Origin: a bacterium
GTDB lineage: Bacteria; Myxococcota_A; Bradymonadia; UBA7976; UBA1532
Reading direction: 5' to 3'
DNA: 33,861 nt
Assembly: GCA_030426945.1 (NCBI GenBank)
Contig: JAUHXL010000023.1
Coordinates: 1 to 33,861, forward strand
Each line of letters starts with the position of its first letter. Position 1 is the stretch's first letter. The notes beneath the pieces were generated by a model. That model did not search any database and was not told the origin of the DNA. It saw only the letters and a program-made list of their open reading frames with translations. Both the position numbers and the translations under genes were made by a program. Below, one piece after another: positions 16,761 through 25,316 of the stretch.

Positions 16761-18404
16761 ATGATCGTCCCACCCACGGTGTCCTACCCCGGTGTCTACG
16801 TCCTCGAGGCCGACGGCCCGAGCCCGCCCATCCCGGGCGTCCCCACGGCGGTGACGGCGTTCGTCGGACGCGCAGCCCGAGGGCCAGTGGGCGCGCCGGT
16901 CGTCGTGACCAACTTCGGCCAGTTCCAGCGGTGGTTCGGCGGCTTGGACGGCGAGGACACCGTGGCGTACGCCGTGCGGGACTTCTTCGACGCGGGGGGC
17001 GAGCAGGCGGTGATGCTGCGGCTGTTCCCGGGCGAGGGGGGCGCGGCGACGTTGCAGGTGACGCGGCGGGCGCCTTGGCTGGGCGGCGACGCGGGCGACG
17101 TGCTGTTCGGGCTGGCGGCGGCCTCGCCGGGCACCTGGGCGAACACGCTGCGGGCCTGGATCGACTTCGAGGGGCTCGACGACGCCGTGGCGGCGAGGTT
17201 CGCCGGCGCGGGGCTGCGGGCCGAGCACCTGTTCAACCTGCACCTGGCGCTGATGGGGCCGGATGCGCAGCCGAGCGAGCAGGAGACCCATCGCGGCGTC
17301 ACCCTGGTCGGGGGCACGCCCCAGTCGCTCGACGGGGTGCTCGCCAACGGGTCCCTGTTGGCACGGTGGCCGCGGGGCGCGGCGATGAAGGACGCCACGA
17401 CCGGCGTGGTGGCGCGCACGGGTGAAGACGGCGCGGCGGTGCAGCCGGGCGGCGCCGTCACCGCGGCGACGGCGGGGCGTGACGCGGGGCCGTTGTCGGT
17501 GGAGGACTACGTCGGCGGCGGCGCGGGCGGGGCCTTCGCCGCGCTGAACCACGCGGTCGACGTGAACCTCATCTGCGTCCCGCCCGATCAGCGCGGCGGC
17601 GACACGCCGGCGGCCGTGTACACCGCGGCCGTCGAGTACGCGCGGACGCGCCGAGCGTTCGTCATCGTCGACGCGCCCGCGCAGTGGGACCGCGACGCCG
17701 AGGCCGGCGACCTTGCCGCGCTCGATCCAGCCGCGCTGGGCGTGAGCGGCCTCCCCGGGCGCTCGGCCGCGGTGTACGTCCCCCGGGTGCGTCGGCCGGA
17801 CCCGGCGCGGGGCGGCGCCCCCGACACCTTCCCGGTGTCCGGCCTGATCGCGGGCATCTACGCTCGGAACGACGCCGCGCGCGGCGTTTGGACCGCCCCG
17901 GCCGGCATGCAGGCGACGCTCCCGGGCGACGCGACGCTCGCGGTGACGCTGTCCGACGCCGCCAACGGCGAGCTGAACATCAAAGGCTTCAACTGCCTGC
18001 GCACCTTCCCGGCCAGCGGCCCGGTCGTCTGGGGCAGCCGAACGCTCGCCGGCGCCGACGCGCTAGGCGACGATTACGCCTACGTGCCCGTTCGGCGCCT
18101 GGCGCTCTGCATCGAAGAGAGCCTGCAGCGCGGTACGCAGTGGGCCGTGTTCGAGGCCAACGACGAGACGCTCTGGGCGACGCTCCGGCGGCAGGTCACC
18201 GAGTTCCTGACCGCCCTGTTCCAGCAGGGCGCCTTCCAGGGCGCGTCCGCGAGGGACGCCTTCCTCGTGCAGTGCGACGCCACCACCACGACGCAGGCCG
18301 ACATCGACGCCGGCCTCGTCAACCTCGTCATCGGCTTCGCGCCCCTGAAGCCCGCCGAGTTCGTCATCCTGTACCTGCAGATGCGCGCGGGCCAAGCCGG
18401 CTGA
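16761..18404 (+). CDS. Contractile tail sheath protein (phage/eCIS-like), orphan
   Basis: PTVSYPGVYVLEADG...; C-terminal GPVVWGSRTLAG...YVPVRRLALCIEESLQRGTQWAVFEANDETLW...PAEFVILYLQM; AGGGAG upstream of ATG. Confidence 0.88.
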   Translation: MIVPPTVSYPGVYVLEADGPSPPIPGVPTAVTAFVGRAARGPVGAPVVVTNFGQFQRWFGGLDGEDTVAYAVRDFFDAGGEQAVMLRLFPGEGGAATLQVTRRAPWLGGDAGDVLFGLAAASPGTWANTLRAWIDFEGLDDAVAARFAGAGLRAEHLFNLHLALMGPDAQPSEQETHRGVTLVGGTPQSLDGVLANGSLLARWPRGAAMKDATTGVVARTGEDGAAVQPGGAVTAATAGRDAGPLSVEDYVGGGAGGAFAALNHAVDVNLICVPPDQRGGDTPAAVYTAAVEYARTRRAFVIVDAPAQWDRDAEAGDLAALDPAALGVSGLPGRSAAVYVPRVRRPDPARGGAPDTFPVSGLIAGIYARNDAARGVWTAPAGMQATLPGDATLAVTLSDAANGELNIKGFNCLRTFPASGPVVWGSRTLAGADALGDDYAYVPVRRLALCIEESLQRGTQWAVFEANDETLWATLRRQVTEFLTALFQQGAFQGASARDAFLVQCDATTTTQADIDAGLVNLVIGFAPLKPAEFVILYLQMRAGQAG

Positions 18405-18661
18405 CGCGGCGGGCGGACGCCCGGCGTGGGCCGGCTGCCATCCTCCCGCTCGACCAGCCCTGTCCAGTGGCGCATCCCCAGCGGCCTCGACGACCGCATG
18501 GGCAAGACCGTCGCCGTCGGTCAGCACAGGCCGGCAACTGACCCCCTTCTTGCCCCGAGGTCGCCGCCGGGCGATGCTCCGAGGCCCCGGCCTGATCGGC
18601 AGGGTTCCGAGCCGCGCGCCCGTCTCGTGACGCGTGACCTGCACGTTCGGCCATCGCCGAC

Positions 18662-18994
18662 TTTTCCAGACACCGTCCAGAAAATCTCGCACCACGCCCA
18701 CCGGCGAGATTGTCCAGACACCGTCTGGAGCATCTGCCGACGCCCGCCGGCGGGCGACCACTCGCCGTGCGCCGGGCGCTCCCGCGCGCGCTGCCTCCCG
18801 ACGACCCGGTGAGTCGCCGCACCGGCCACCGCCAGTGTGACCGCAGTGCTCCCGATTCCGCAGACGCTGTCTGCAGAATCTCGGATCCTGGCCCCCGTGA
18901 CCGCGCGAACAGAGCTCCGCGGGTCGCGCCTGCAGAGATGAACACCCGAGCGGCCGACGTTCCAGATGCTCTGGCTACCGTCTGCTGCATCGGT
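18662..18994. repeat. Four dispersed copies of a ~30-bp CAGAC-NNN-GTCTG-type imperfect palindrome
   Basis: 18662-18689, 18708-18735, 18854-18883, 18965-18994; e.g. TCCAGAC-ACC-GTCTGGA and ATTCCGCAGAC-GCT-GTCTGCAGAAT. Confidence 0.6.
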
Positions 18995-19052
18995 CGACCG
19001 GCGCGGACGCGTGGCCGTCCGCTTCCCCAGTCGTCATCGTCGACGATGCAGC

Positions 19053-19451
19053 CTACCCCACCACCAACGCTCCGCCCGGCGCCGGGCACGCCAGGGCGCA
19101 CTCGCCGCACCCGTCGCAGCGTCCGGCGTCGACCACCGGCTTGCCGGCGACGATCCGCAACGCGCCGGCCACCGGGCAACGCTCCGCGCAGGACGAACAC
19201 AGCACGCGCTGGTGCGCCAGGCACGCGCTCGGGATCACCTGTGCGATCACGCGCCGCGGCGCGTGCCAGCGGCCGCGCAGCCAGTCGCGGCGGCTGAGGG
19301 CCTCAGCACGGGCCGAGCGGAGACCTCCACCCAAACCACCCACGTCCGATCGGGCGGACGTGCCCGGGCCCGTGCCCGTGCCCGTGCCCGAATGCTCCCG
19401 CCGCCACGCCCACAGCCCGAACACGCTGTCCATGAACGCCTTTCCCTTCAT
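19053..19451 (-). CDS. NapF-like 4Fe-4S ferredoxin; N-terminus uncertain
   Basis: VLCSSCAERCPVAGALRIVAGKPVVDAGRCDGCGECALACP; N-terminal part contains hexamer-encoded (GT)n. Confidence 0.55.
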   Translation of the reverse strand: MKGKAFMDSVFGLWAWRREHSGTGTGTGPGTSARSDVGGLGGGLRSARAEALSRRDWLRGRWHAPRRVIAQVIPSACLAHQRVLCSSCAERCPVAGALRIVAGKPVVDAGRCDGCGECALACPAPGGALVVG

Positions 19452-19496
19452 CCACTCGACGCCGCGCCCGACCCGTCGGGCACGGGCACGGGCACG
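19371..19496. repeat. Perfect 20-bp inverted repeat built from GGGCAC hexamers (arms 19371-19390 and 19477-19496)
   Basis: CGTGCCCGTGCCCGTGCCCG ... CGGGCACGGGCACGGGCACG, 86-nt loop that includes the candidate start codon 19449-19451. Confidence 0.8.
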
Positions 19497-19541
19497 TGCA
19501 CGGGCACGGTTCGAATGCTGCGCCGGTCCAGTCGGCTGTGC

Positions 19542-21053
19542 TCAGAAGGCATACATCAACACCTGCTTCACCTCCCACGCCGCGTCCGTATCGGTCGTGT
19601 TCCCGTTGATCAGCAGGGCGCTCGCGTCGCCGGGCAGGAAGTAGCCGAACAGCACGACGTACTTCAGGCCGGGCAGGATGGTCAGCTTCAGGTTGACGTC
19701 GATCTCCTGTCCGATGTCCTTCGAGGTCTGGCCCGTCGGGGTGCCGGTCGCGTCGAAGCCGTGCACGTCCTCGGTGGCGCGCAGGAAGGTGTAGCTGGCT
19801 TCGAGGCGCAGGGGCTTCCAGGGCACGACGCCGACGCCGAGCTGGGCGGCCGTCGTGTTCTCGAGCTCGCGGTAGCCGCGCGACGCGGGGCTGCCCAGGC
19901 CCTGGGGGCTGATGCCGCCGACGTCGGGCATGACGCTGTCCTCCCACACGTTGGTCAGCGGCCAGTAGCCCGCGGTCTGGATGCGGTTCAGGTTGCCCTT
20001 GCCGCTGGTCGGGTCGTCATCGCCGCTGCCCAGTCCCACCAGCAGCGTCAGGTCGAAGGGCACGCCCACGTCGAGCGCCTGCGTCGCCTTCACCAGCGCG
20101 TTGAAGCCGGCCAGGTCGCCGTCGTTGCGGTCGAGCAGGCCGCCGGCGTGGTCGGCGTTGTCGACGTCGTCCTTGCCGAACAGGTAATCGAACTCGGCCA
20201 GCCAGGTGAGCCCCTTGGCCACGTCCACCTTGCCGGTCGCGGTGATGCCCAGCGCGACGGCCTGGCTCACCTGGGGCTGGAAGCGGCTGTAGGCGTAGCC
20301 CAGGCCCTGAGGCAGGTGGGCGCCCGGGAAGCGATCCGGATCGATGTGGTCCTTGTAGAACAGGCCGAACAGCTCGGCGCTGTAGTCTCCCTGCTTGAAC
20401 CGCAGTTTGCCGCCGAACAGGTCGGCGTCGGCCCACTGATCGTCGTCGTTCATCAGCAGGCCGCGCGGGCCCTTGATGGCGTTCTGGCCCTCGGCCACCT
20501 TGGCCCAGAAGGCGTCGACCGCGAAACGCTCCCCCAGCCGCGCGGTCACGAGCAGCGCGTCCTGATCGCCGTCGAGCACGAGCTGGTTGCCGGCGGCGAG
20601 GGGCTGGCGACCGACCTGCAGTCGGAGGGGTGCCCAGGGCAGCTCGGCGTACAAGTATGCGTGGTCGACGTGGACCGGATAGTTCGTGTCCTTGTCCCCG
20701 AACATCGCGTCGGCGTTGTAGCCGGTGGCCGTGGTGCCGTCGGGCGCGACCGTGGTGGGCACGTTGGGACTGTTGTCGGTGCCCCACCAGCCCTGCCCGA
20801 CGTCGGCGCGCACCACGCCGCCCACCTTCGGCGTGCCCATCGTCAGGTTCAGGCGCACGTTCTGGACGATGTAGTCGGCCTCGTTCAGCGGCACGTCCTT
20901 CCCGAGGAAGAAGTTGCGCTGGGTCAGGCCCCAGATGGACACGGCCCCGTGCAGGTCGATGGCGAAGGCGTCCTTCTCCTCGGCGTCCTGAGCGTTGGCC
21001 AGCATCGGCGCGCACAGCGCCGCCGTCAGCGTCGCGATGATCGCTCGCAACAC
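19542..21053 (-). CDS. Outer-membrane beta-barrel (porin/alginate-export-like) protein
   Basis: GTG start after GGAGG; signal LRAIIATLTAALCAPMLANA; alternating strands, terminal F (VKQVLMYAF). Confidence 0.75.
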   Translation of the reverse strand: MLRAIIATLTAALCAPMLANAQDAEEKDAFAIDLHGAVSIWGLTQRNFFLGKDVPLNEADYIVQNVRLNLTMGTPKVGGVVRADVGQGWWGTDNSPNVPTTVAPDGTTATGYNADAMFGDKDTNYPVHVDHAYLYAELPWAPLRLQVGRQPLAAGNQLVLDGDQDALLVTARLGERFAVDAFWAKVAEGQNAIKGPRGLLMNDDDQWADADLFGGKLRFKQGDYSAELFGLFYKDHIDPDRFPGAHLPQGLGYAYSRFQPQVSQAVALGITATGKVDVAKGLTWLAEFDYLFGKDDVDNADHAGGLLDRNDGDLAGFNALVKATQALDVGVPFDLTLLVGLGSGDDDPTSGKGNLNRIQTAGYWPLTNVWEDSVMPDVGGISPQGLGSPASRGYRELENTTAAQLGVGVVPWKPLRLEASYTFLRATEDVHGFDATGTPTGQTSKDIGQEIDVNLKLTILPGLKYVVLFGYFLPGDASALLINGNTTDTDAAWEVKQVLMYAF

Positions 21054-21119
21054 GGTGTCCTCCAGTCGTTCACGGTCGGTCACAGACGCTCCGCGGCGTC
21101 TGCGCGGTCGGTTCTCGAG

Positions 21120-21617
21120 TCAGCTCGCCGGCGCGCGGGCGTCCGCCAGGGCGCACAGGCGGTGGTAGTAGTCTTCCTGGTCCAGGCCCAAGAGCGTCGC
21201 GCCGAACACTTCGGCGTCGTCGGCCGTGGGCATGCGTCCGTAGTTCACCGAGGGCAGGTGGTAGGCCACCATCAGCGGCACGTCGGCGGCGTCGGCGACC
21301 AGGCTGGCCGCCACCACGACACGGAACGCCGTCTCGTCACCCGCGTCCCGCTCGACCACCGCGAACAGTCCCGGCGGCACCGCCGCGTCGTCGAACACCA
21401 CCCGCGTGGGGAAGCGTACGCAGTCACGGTCGGCCAGCAGCGCCTCGAGCGAGGCCAGGTCGGGGAACGGTCCGTGCCGCCCCCGCCCCGCCTGCGCCCG
21501 CGCCACCAGGTGGTCGCGCAGCGCCGAGCGTCCGGCCGCTTTCAGCCCGCGGTACTTGCCGCGGGTCTCACCCGCCGCGTCGACCAACGCATCGCTCTGG
21601 GTGCCTGCGTCGCTCAC
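21120..21617 (-). CDS. Hypothetical protein in the cytochrome operon
   Basis: GTGA overlap with the upstream octaheme gene; MSDAGTQSDALV...LLGLDQEDYYHRLCALA. Confidence 0.65.
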   Translation of the reverse strand: MSDAGTQSDALVDAAGETRGKYRGLKAAGRSALRDHLVARAQAGRGRHGPFPDLASLEALLADRDCVRFPTRVVFDDAAVPPGLFAVVERDAGDETAFRVVVAASLVADAADVPLMVAYHLPSVNYGRMPTADDAEVFGATLLGLDQEDYYHRLCALADARAPAS

Positions 21618-23089
21618 TGGTACCGCGCCTTGAACTCGGCCTGCCGCTTCGCGCGCTCGGCCTTCTCTTCGGCCGGCATCTTGTCGAGGTACCAACGGTG
21701 GTTCGGGTGGTTCAGCACCTCGTCCAGCTTGGCCTCCAGCGCCGCCGCGGCCCGCTTCTTCGCCGCGTCGCTGCTGCCCTTGCCGCGCTCGACCAGCTCG
21801 TACAGCTCGGGGATGAACTCGCTGTAGAAGTTGCGCGCCACCTCGTAGGTGCCGTGCCAGTGCGTGATGTCGGGCCCCATCATCGACGCGCCGTGGCGCG
21901 CGCGCCGGCCCTCGTGGTGCCAGATCTCGAACCACGTGAAGTCGACCTTCTCGGCGAACTGCGGCGCGCGCTTCAGCGGCTTCGCCAACTCCATGAGCGC
22001 CAGGCCGGGCTTCGCGAACTTCTCGTGGTACAGGTCGATGAGCGCGTCGTACTGCGTGTAGAAGCCATCGATGAAGGGCTGGTTGTGGCAGTTGCTGCAC
22101 ACGTCCTCCATCGCCTTGCGCCGCTGCTGCCAAGGCACCTTCGCGCCGGGCAGCCCCAGCTTCGCGTCGGCCACCTCGGGGCGCACGCTGATCGCGGGGC
22201 GGTTGTTCCAGCTGATGCGCAGACCCACGTCGTGCGACACGGGCTGGTTGGGCGTCGCGCTCATGTGGCAGGTGGCGCAGGTGGGCGCGGCGGAGTAATC
22301 CTCGCCCACCACCCACTTCGGGCTGTCGAGCGCCATCTTGTCGACGTTGGCGCGGAACGCGATGCCGTGCTTCGACTCGTTGTAGATCTCGATCTGCGGG
22401 TGGTCGGGCCCCATGTGGCACTTGCCGCAGGTGTCGGGCTGGCGCGCCACCTCGAGGCTGAACTCGTGGCGCGAGTGACACGCCGTGCAGCTGCCCTCGC
22501 TGCCATCGGGGTTCACGCGACCGATGCCGGTGTTGGGCCAGGTGGCCGGATCCAGCCGGCCGTCCTTCAGCACCTTCACCTCGGTGCCGTGGCACTGCCA
22601 GCAGCCATTCACCGCCGCGGCCGAGTTGCCGCCGGGGAAGCCCGGCGTCACGAAGCCGCGGTTGCCCTCGACCACCTCGGCCAGGACGTTGTCCGCCGAG
22701 CCCAGGATGTGTCCGGCCTTGGCGTGCCGGCTCTTCGAGAACTCCTCGACCTCGCGCTCGTGGCAGCGCCCACAGTCGCGGGGCGACACGATGACCGCGA
22801 TCACCTCGCCCTCGTGCTTGAACGCGTCGGGGTCGCCGGGCTTGGCGAGGTGACACTCATAGCAGCCCACGTTCCCGCGGTAGTGCTTCGACTTGCCCCA
22901 CTGCTCGTACAGCGCGGGCGTCTTGTCCTTGTGGCAGTCGACGCACTTCTGACTCTTCGCCGACAGCCGGCCGGGGAAGGTGCCGGCCGTGGTGTCGGTG
23001 GGCGTGAACAGCGCGAGGCCGCCCGCGACCAGCCCGACGGTCAGGGGGACGGCGGCCAGGACCGGCCAGCGGGGCGACTGCGTCTTCAT
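21614..23089 (-). CDS. Octaheme c-type cytochrome, hydroxylamine oxidoreductase (HAO)-like family
   Basis: Eight CxxCH (CVDCH, CYECH, CGRCH, CWQCH, CTACH, CGKCH, CATCH, CSNCH); PNTGIGRVNPDGSEGSCTACHSRHEFS and ISWNNRP. Alternative start 23107. Confidence 0.85.
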   Translation of the reverse strand: MKTQSPRWPVLAAVPLTVGLVAGGLALFTPTDTTAGTFPGRLSAKSQKCVDCHKDKTPALYEQWGKSKHYRGNVGCYECHLAKPGDPDAFKHEGEVIAVIVSPRDCGRCHEREVEEFSKSRHAKAGHILGSADNVLAEVVEGNRGFVTPGFPGGNSAAAVNGCWQCHGTEVKVLKDGRLDPATWPNTGIGRVNPDGSEGSCTACHSRHEFSLEVARQPDTCGKCHMGPDHPQIEIYNESKHGIAFRANVDKMALDSPKWVVGEDYSAAPTCATCHMSATPNQPVSHDVGLRISWNNRPAISVRPEVADAKLGLPGAKVPWQQRRKAMEDVCSNCHNQPFIDGFYTQYDALIDLYHEKFAKPGLALMELAKPLKRAPQFAEKVDFTWFEIWHHEGRRARHGASMMGPDITHWHGTYEVARNFYSEFIPELYELVERGKGSSDAAKKRAAAALEAKLDEVLNHPNHRWYLDKMPAEEKAERAKRQAEFKARYQ

Positions 23090-23103
23090 CTCGGTTGCTC
23101 CCT

Positions 23104-24357
23104 TCATGGGGTCGTCTCGCCAGCGGGGGGCGACACGGGCGGCGCGGCGCGGCGCATCGTGCCCAGCACCACCGGCACGGCCACGCGCAGCATCAGCGTG
23201 TAGAGCAGGGCGCCGAAGGCCCAGATGCCCATCGACACCAGGGTCTCGTTCAGCGTAGGCGCGTACTCGACCACCTCGCCCAGCGGGCTGGGCACGAAGC
23301 CGGGCACGATGAGTCCCATGCCCTTCTCGACCCAGATGCCGACGATCGCGAGCACGCAGGCCAGGTTCAGCCAGCGGAGCGTTCGTGTCTTGGGGCTCAT
23401 CAGCAGGACGGTGGCCACCAGGTTCATCGCGATGGCCAGCCAGATCCAGGGCACCAGCTTGCCGGCGCCGCCCAGCCCGAAGAACAGATAATGCGCGGCG
23501 GCCACGTGGCGGCTGTCGGTGTAGAACTCGGTGAACACCTCGGCGCCGAGCAGGAACAGGTTGATCAGCATCGCCACGGTGATGATGCGGCGCAGCAGCA
23601 TCAGCGCCTCGTCGCGCACGTCGAAGCCCCACAGGCGCCGCACGAGCTGCAGCGTGATGACGATGAGTCCGGGCCCGGCGGCGAAGGCCGAGGCGAGGAA
23701 GCGCGGCGCCACGATGGCCGAGTTCCAGAAGGGACGCCCGCCCAGGCCGACGTAGAGGAAGGCGGTGACGGTGTGAATGCTCACCGCCCAGCCGATCGAC
23801 AGGAACACGAAGGGCAGGTACCAGCGCGGGTTGGGCTTCTCACCCTTCCACCGCGTGTAGATCAGATAGCCCGCCACGTGCGCGTTGAGCACCAGATAGC
23901 CGTTCAGCGCGATGACGTCCCAGGCCAGCATCGAGATGGGCCAGTTGAAGCGGCCGAGGAGCGGGATCATGTGCCAGAAGCGATCGGGGCGGCCGAGATC
24001 GACGGTCACGAACAGCAGGCACATCACCAGCGCCGCGACGGCCAGCAGCTCGCCCAGGAGCACCACCTGGTGCACCGCCTCGTTCTTGTAGATGTAGGCC
24101 GGGATGACCAGCATCACCGCGGCCGCGGCGATGCCCACCAGGTAGGTGAAGTTGGCGATGTAGGCGCCCCACGACACCTGATCGCTCATGCCGGTGACGC
24201 TCAGGCCGCCCACGACCTGGCGGGCATAAGCGTTCAGGCCCACCAGCACCACGAGGGTGAGGAAGGTCATCCACGCGTAGTAGCGCCAGCTGCCCTGGAA
24301 GGCGCGGCGAACGCTCCGGGCGAGGAAGGTGAGGTAGTCGTGGAGCTCCGCGGCCAT
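23104..24357 (-). CDS. NrfD/polysulfide-reductase-family membrane subunit
   Basis: Multiple hydrophobic segments; LVTVDLGRPDRFWHM-type motif; next to a FeS subunit gene. Confidence 0.85.
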   Translation of the reverse strand: MAAELHDYLTFLARSVRRAFQGSWRYYAWMTFLTLVVLVGLNAYARQVVGGLSVTGMSDQVSWGAYIANFTYLVGIAAAAVMLVIPAYIYKNEAVHQVVLLGELLAVAALVMCLLFVTVDLGRPDRFWHMIPLLGRFNWPISMLAWDVIALNGYLVLNAHVAGYLIYTRWKGEKPNPRWYLPFVFLSIGWAVSIHTVTAFLYVGLGGRPFWNSAIVAPRFLASAFAAGPGLIVITLQLVRRLWGFDVRDEALMLLRRIITVAMLINLFLLGAEVFTEFYTDSRHVAAAHYLFFGLGGAGKLVPWIWLAIAMNLVATVLLMSPKTRTLRWLNLACVLAIVGIWVEKGMGLIVPGFVPSPLGEVVEYAPTLNETLVSMGIWAFGALLYTLMLRVAVPVVLGTMRRAAPPVSPPAGETTP

Positions 24358-24368
24358 CGTGACCCGCC

Positions 24369-25316
24369 TCAGGCGTCGAAGTAGTAGAAGAAGTTGGGGA
24401 GGGTGCCGACATCCTCCTTCAGCACGAAAACCCGCTTGTTTTCGAGGATGTAGCGAATCTCACTCTTCGGGTCGTAGACATTGCCGAAGGCGCGCGCGCC
24501 GGTCGGACAGGCCTCGAGGCAGGCCGGGTAGCGCCCCTCGCGCACGCGGTGCAGACAGAAGGTGCACTTCTCCATCACGCCCACCGGCCGCGGCCGGTTG
24601 CTCAGGTAGGCCGTGTCGGTGTTCATGTCGGCCGGGTTCAGCACCGGCTTCTCGAAGTTGAAGCGCCGCGCCCAGTAGGGGCAGGCGGCCTCGCAGTAGC
24701 GGCACCCGATGCACCAGTTGTAGTCGACGACGACGATGCCGTCGGGCTCTTTCCAGGTGGCGTTGACCGGGCACACCTTGGTGCAGGGCGGCTTGTCGCA
24801 CTGGTGGCACTGCACGGGCATGTAGAACTTGCCCGGCTGCGGCACGGTCTCGGGGTCGTACTGGTGGTTGGCGGTCTCGAGGTCGATGCCGCCCTGCTCC
24901 ATCTCGAGCACCCGGATGTACTGCTTGCCGGGCGCGCGCGAGGTGTTGTTCTCCTTCTCGCAGGCGTAGGCGCAGCGGCGGCAGCCGACGCACACGCCCA
25001 GGTTCAGGGCGTAGGCGTACTTCGTCTTGGCCTTCGGCTTGACGTCGCGCACCGTCACGTCGACGCCGTACTCGGCCTTGGCCTCGTCCTCGAGGCGCGC
25101 GAGCACCTTGTCCATCTCGGCGGGCGTCAGCTCGTGATAGTGCTTCTGCAGCCACGCCTCCTTGTCGAAGGTGGCGTCCAGTTCGCGCAGGGGCGCGAGC
25201 GACGCGGCCACGGCGCCCACGCCGGCGGTCGTCACGGCGGCCGCCTTCAGGAAGTTGCGGCGCGTGGTCCCCTCCTCGGGGTCCAGCAGCGGACCGTTGG
25301 GGGCGTCCTGACTCAT
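24369..25316 (-). CDS. Tat-exported 4Fe-4S ferredoxin subunit (NrfC/DsrO/TtrB type)
   Basis: TRRNFLKAAAVTT Tat signal; CVGCRRCAYACEKEN, CHQCDKPPCTKVCP, CIGCRYCEAACPYWARRF, CTFCLHR. Confidence 0.9.
   Translation of the reverse strand: MSQDAPNGPLLDPEEGTTRRNFLKAAAVTTAGVGAVAASLAPLRELDATFDKEAWLQKHYHELTPAEMDKVLARLEDEAKAEYGVDVTVRDVKPKAKTKYAYALNLGVCVGCRRCAYACEKENNTSRAPGKQYIRVLEMEQGGIDLETANHQYDPETVPQPGKFYMPVQCHQCDKPPCTKVCPVNATWKEPDGIVVVDYNWCIGCRYCEAACPYWARRFNFEKPVLNPADMNTDTAYLSNRPRPVGVMEKCTFCLHRVREGRYPACLEACPTGARAFGNVYDPKSEIRYILENKRVFVLKEDVGTLPNFFYYFDA

Noticed and set aside
18662-18994. CRISPR array
   Set aside because: Only four diverged copies with irregular spacing (about 46, 146 and 111 bp between starts) and internal palindromes; no cas genes.
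18405-19050. Possible DGR template repeat in the gene-poor gap
   Set aside because: No stretch matching the VR flanks (CTTCCGGTGTGCGCGTGGC or GTGTTGCGGGGGGGCGCC) seen there.
18364-19224. 286-aa - strand ORF across the palindromic gap
   Set aside because: Arg/Gly/Ser-rich, no motif, runs through the repeats; no convincing start or RBS.
18966-21827. 953-aa + strand ORF
   Set aside because: Antisense to the outer-membrane barrel and the 165-aa protein genes; no recognisable domain.
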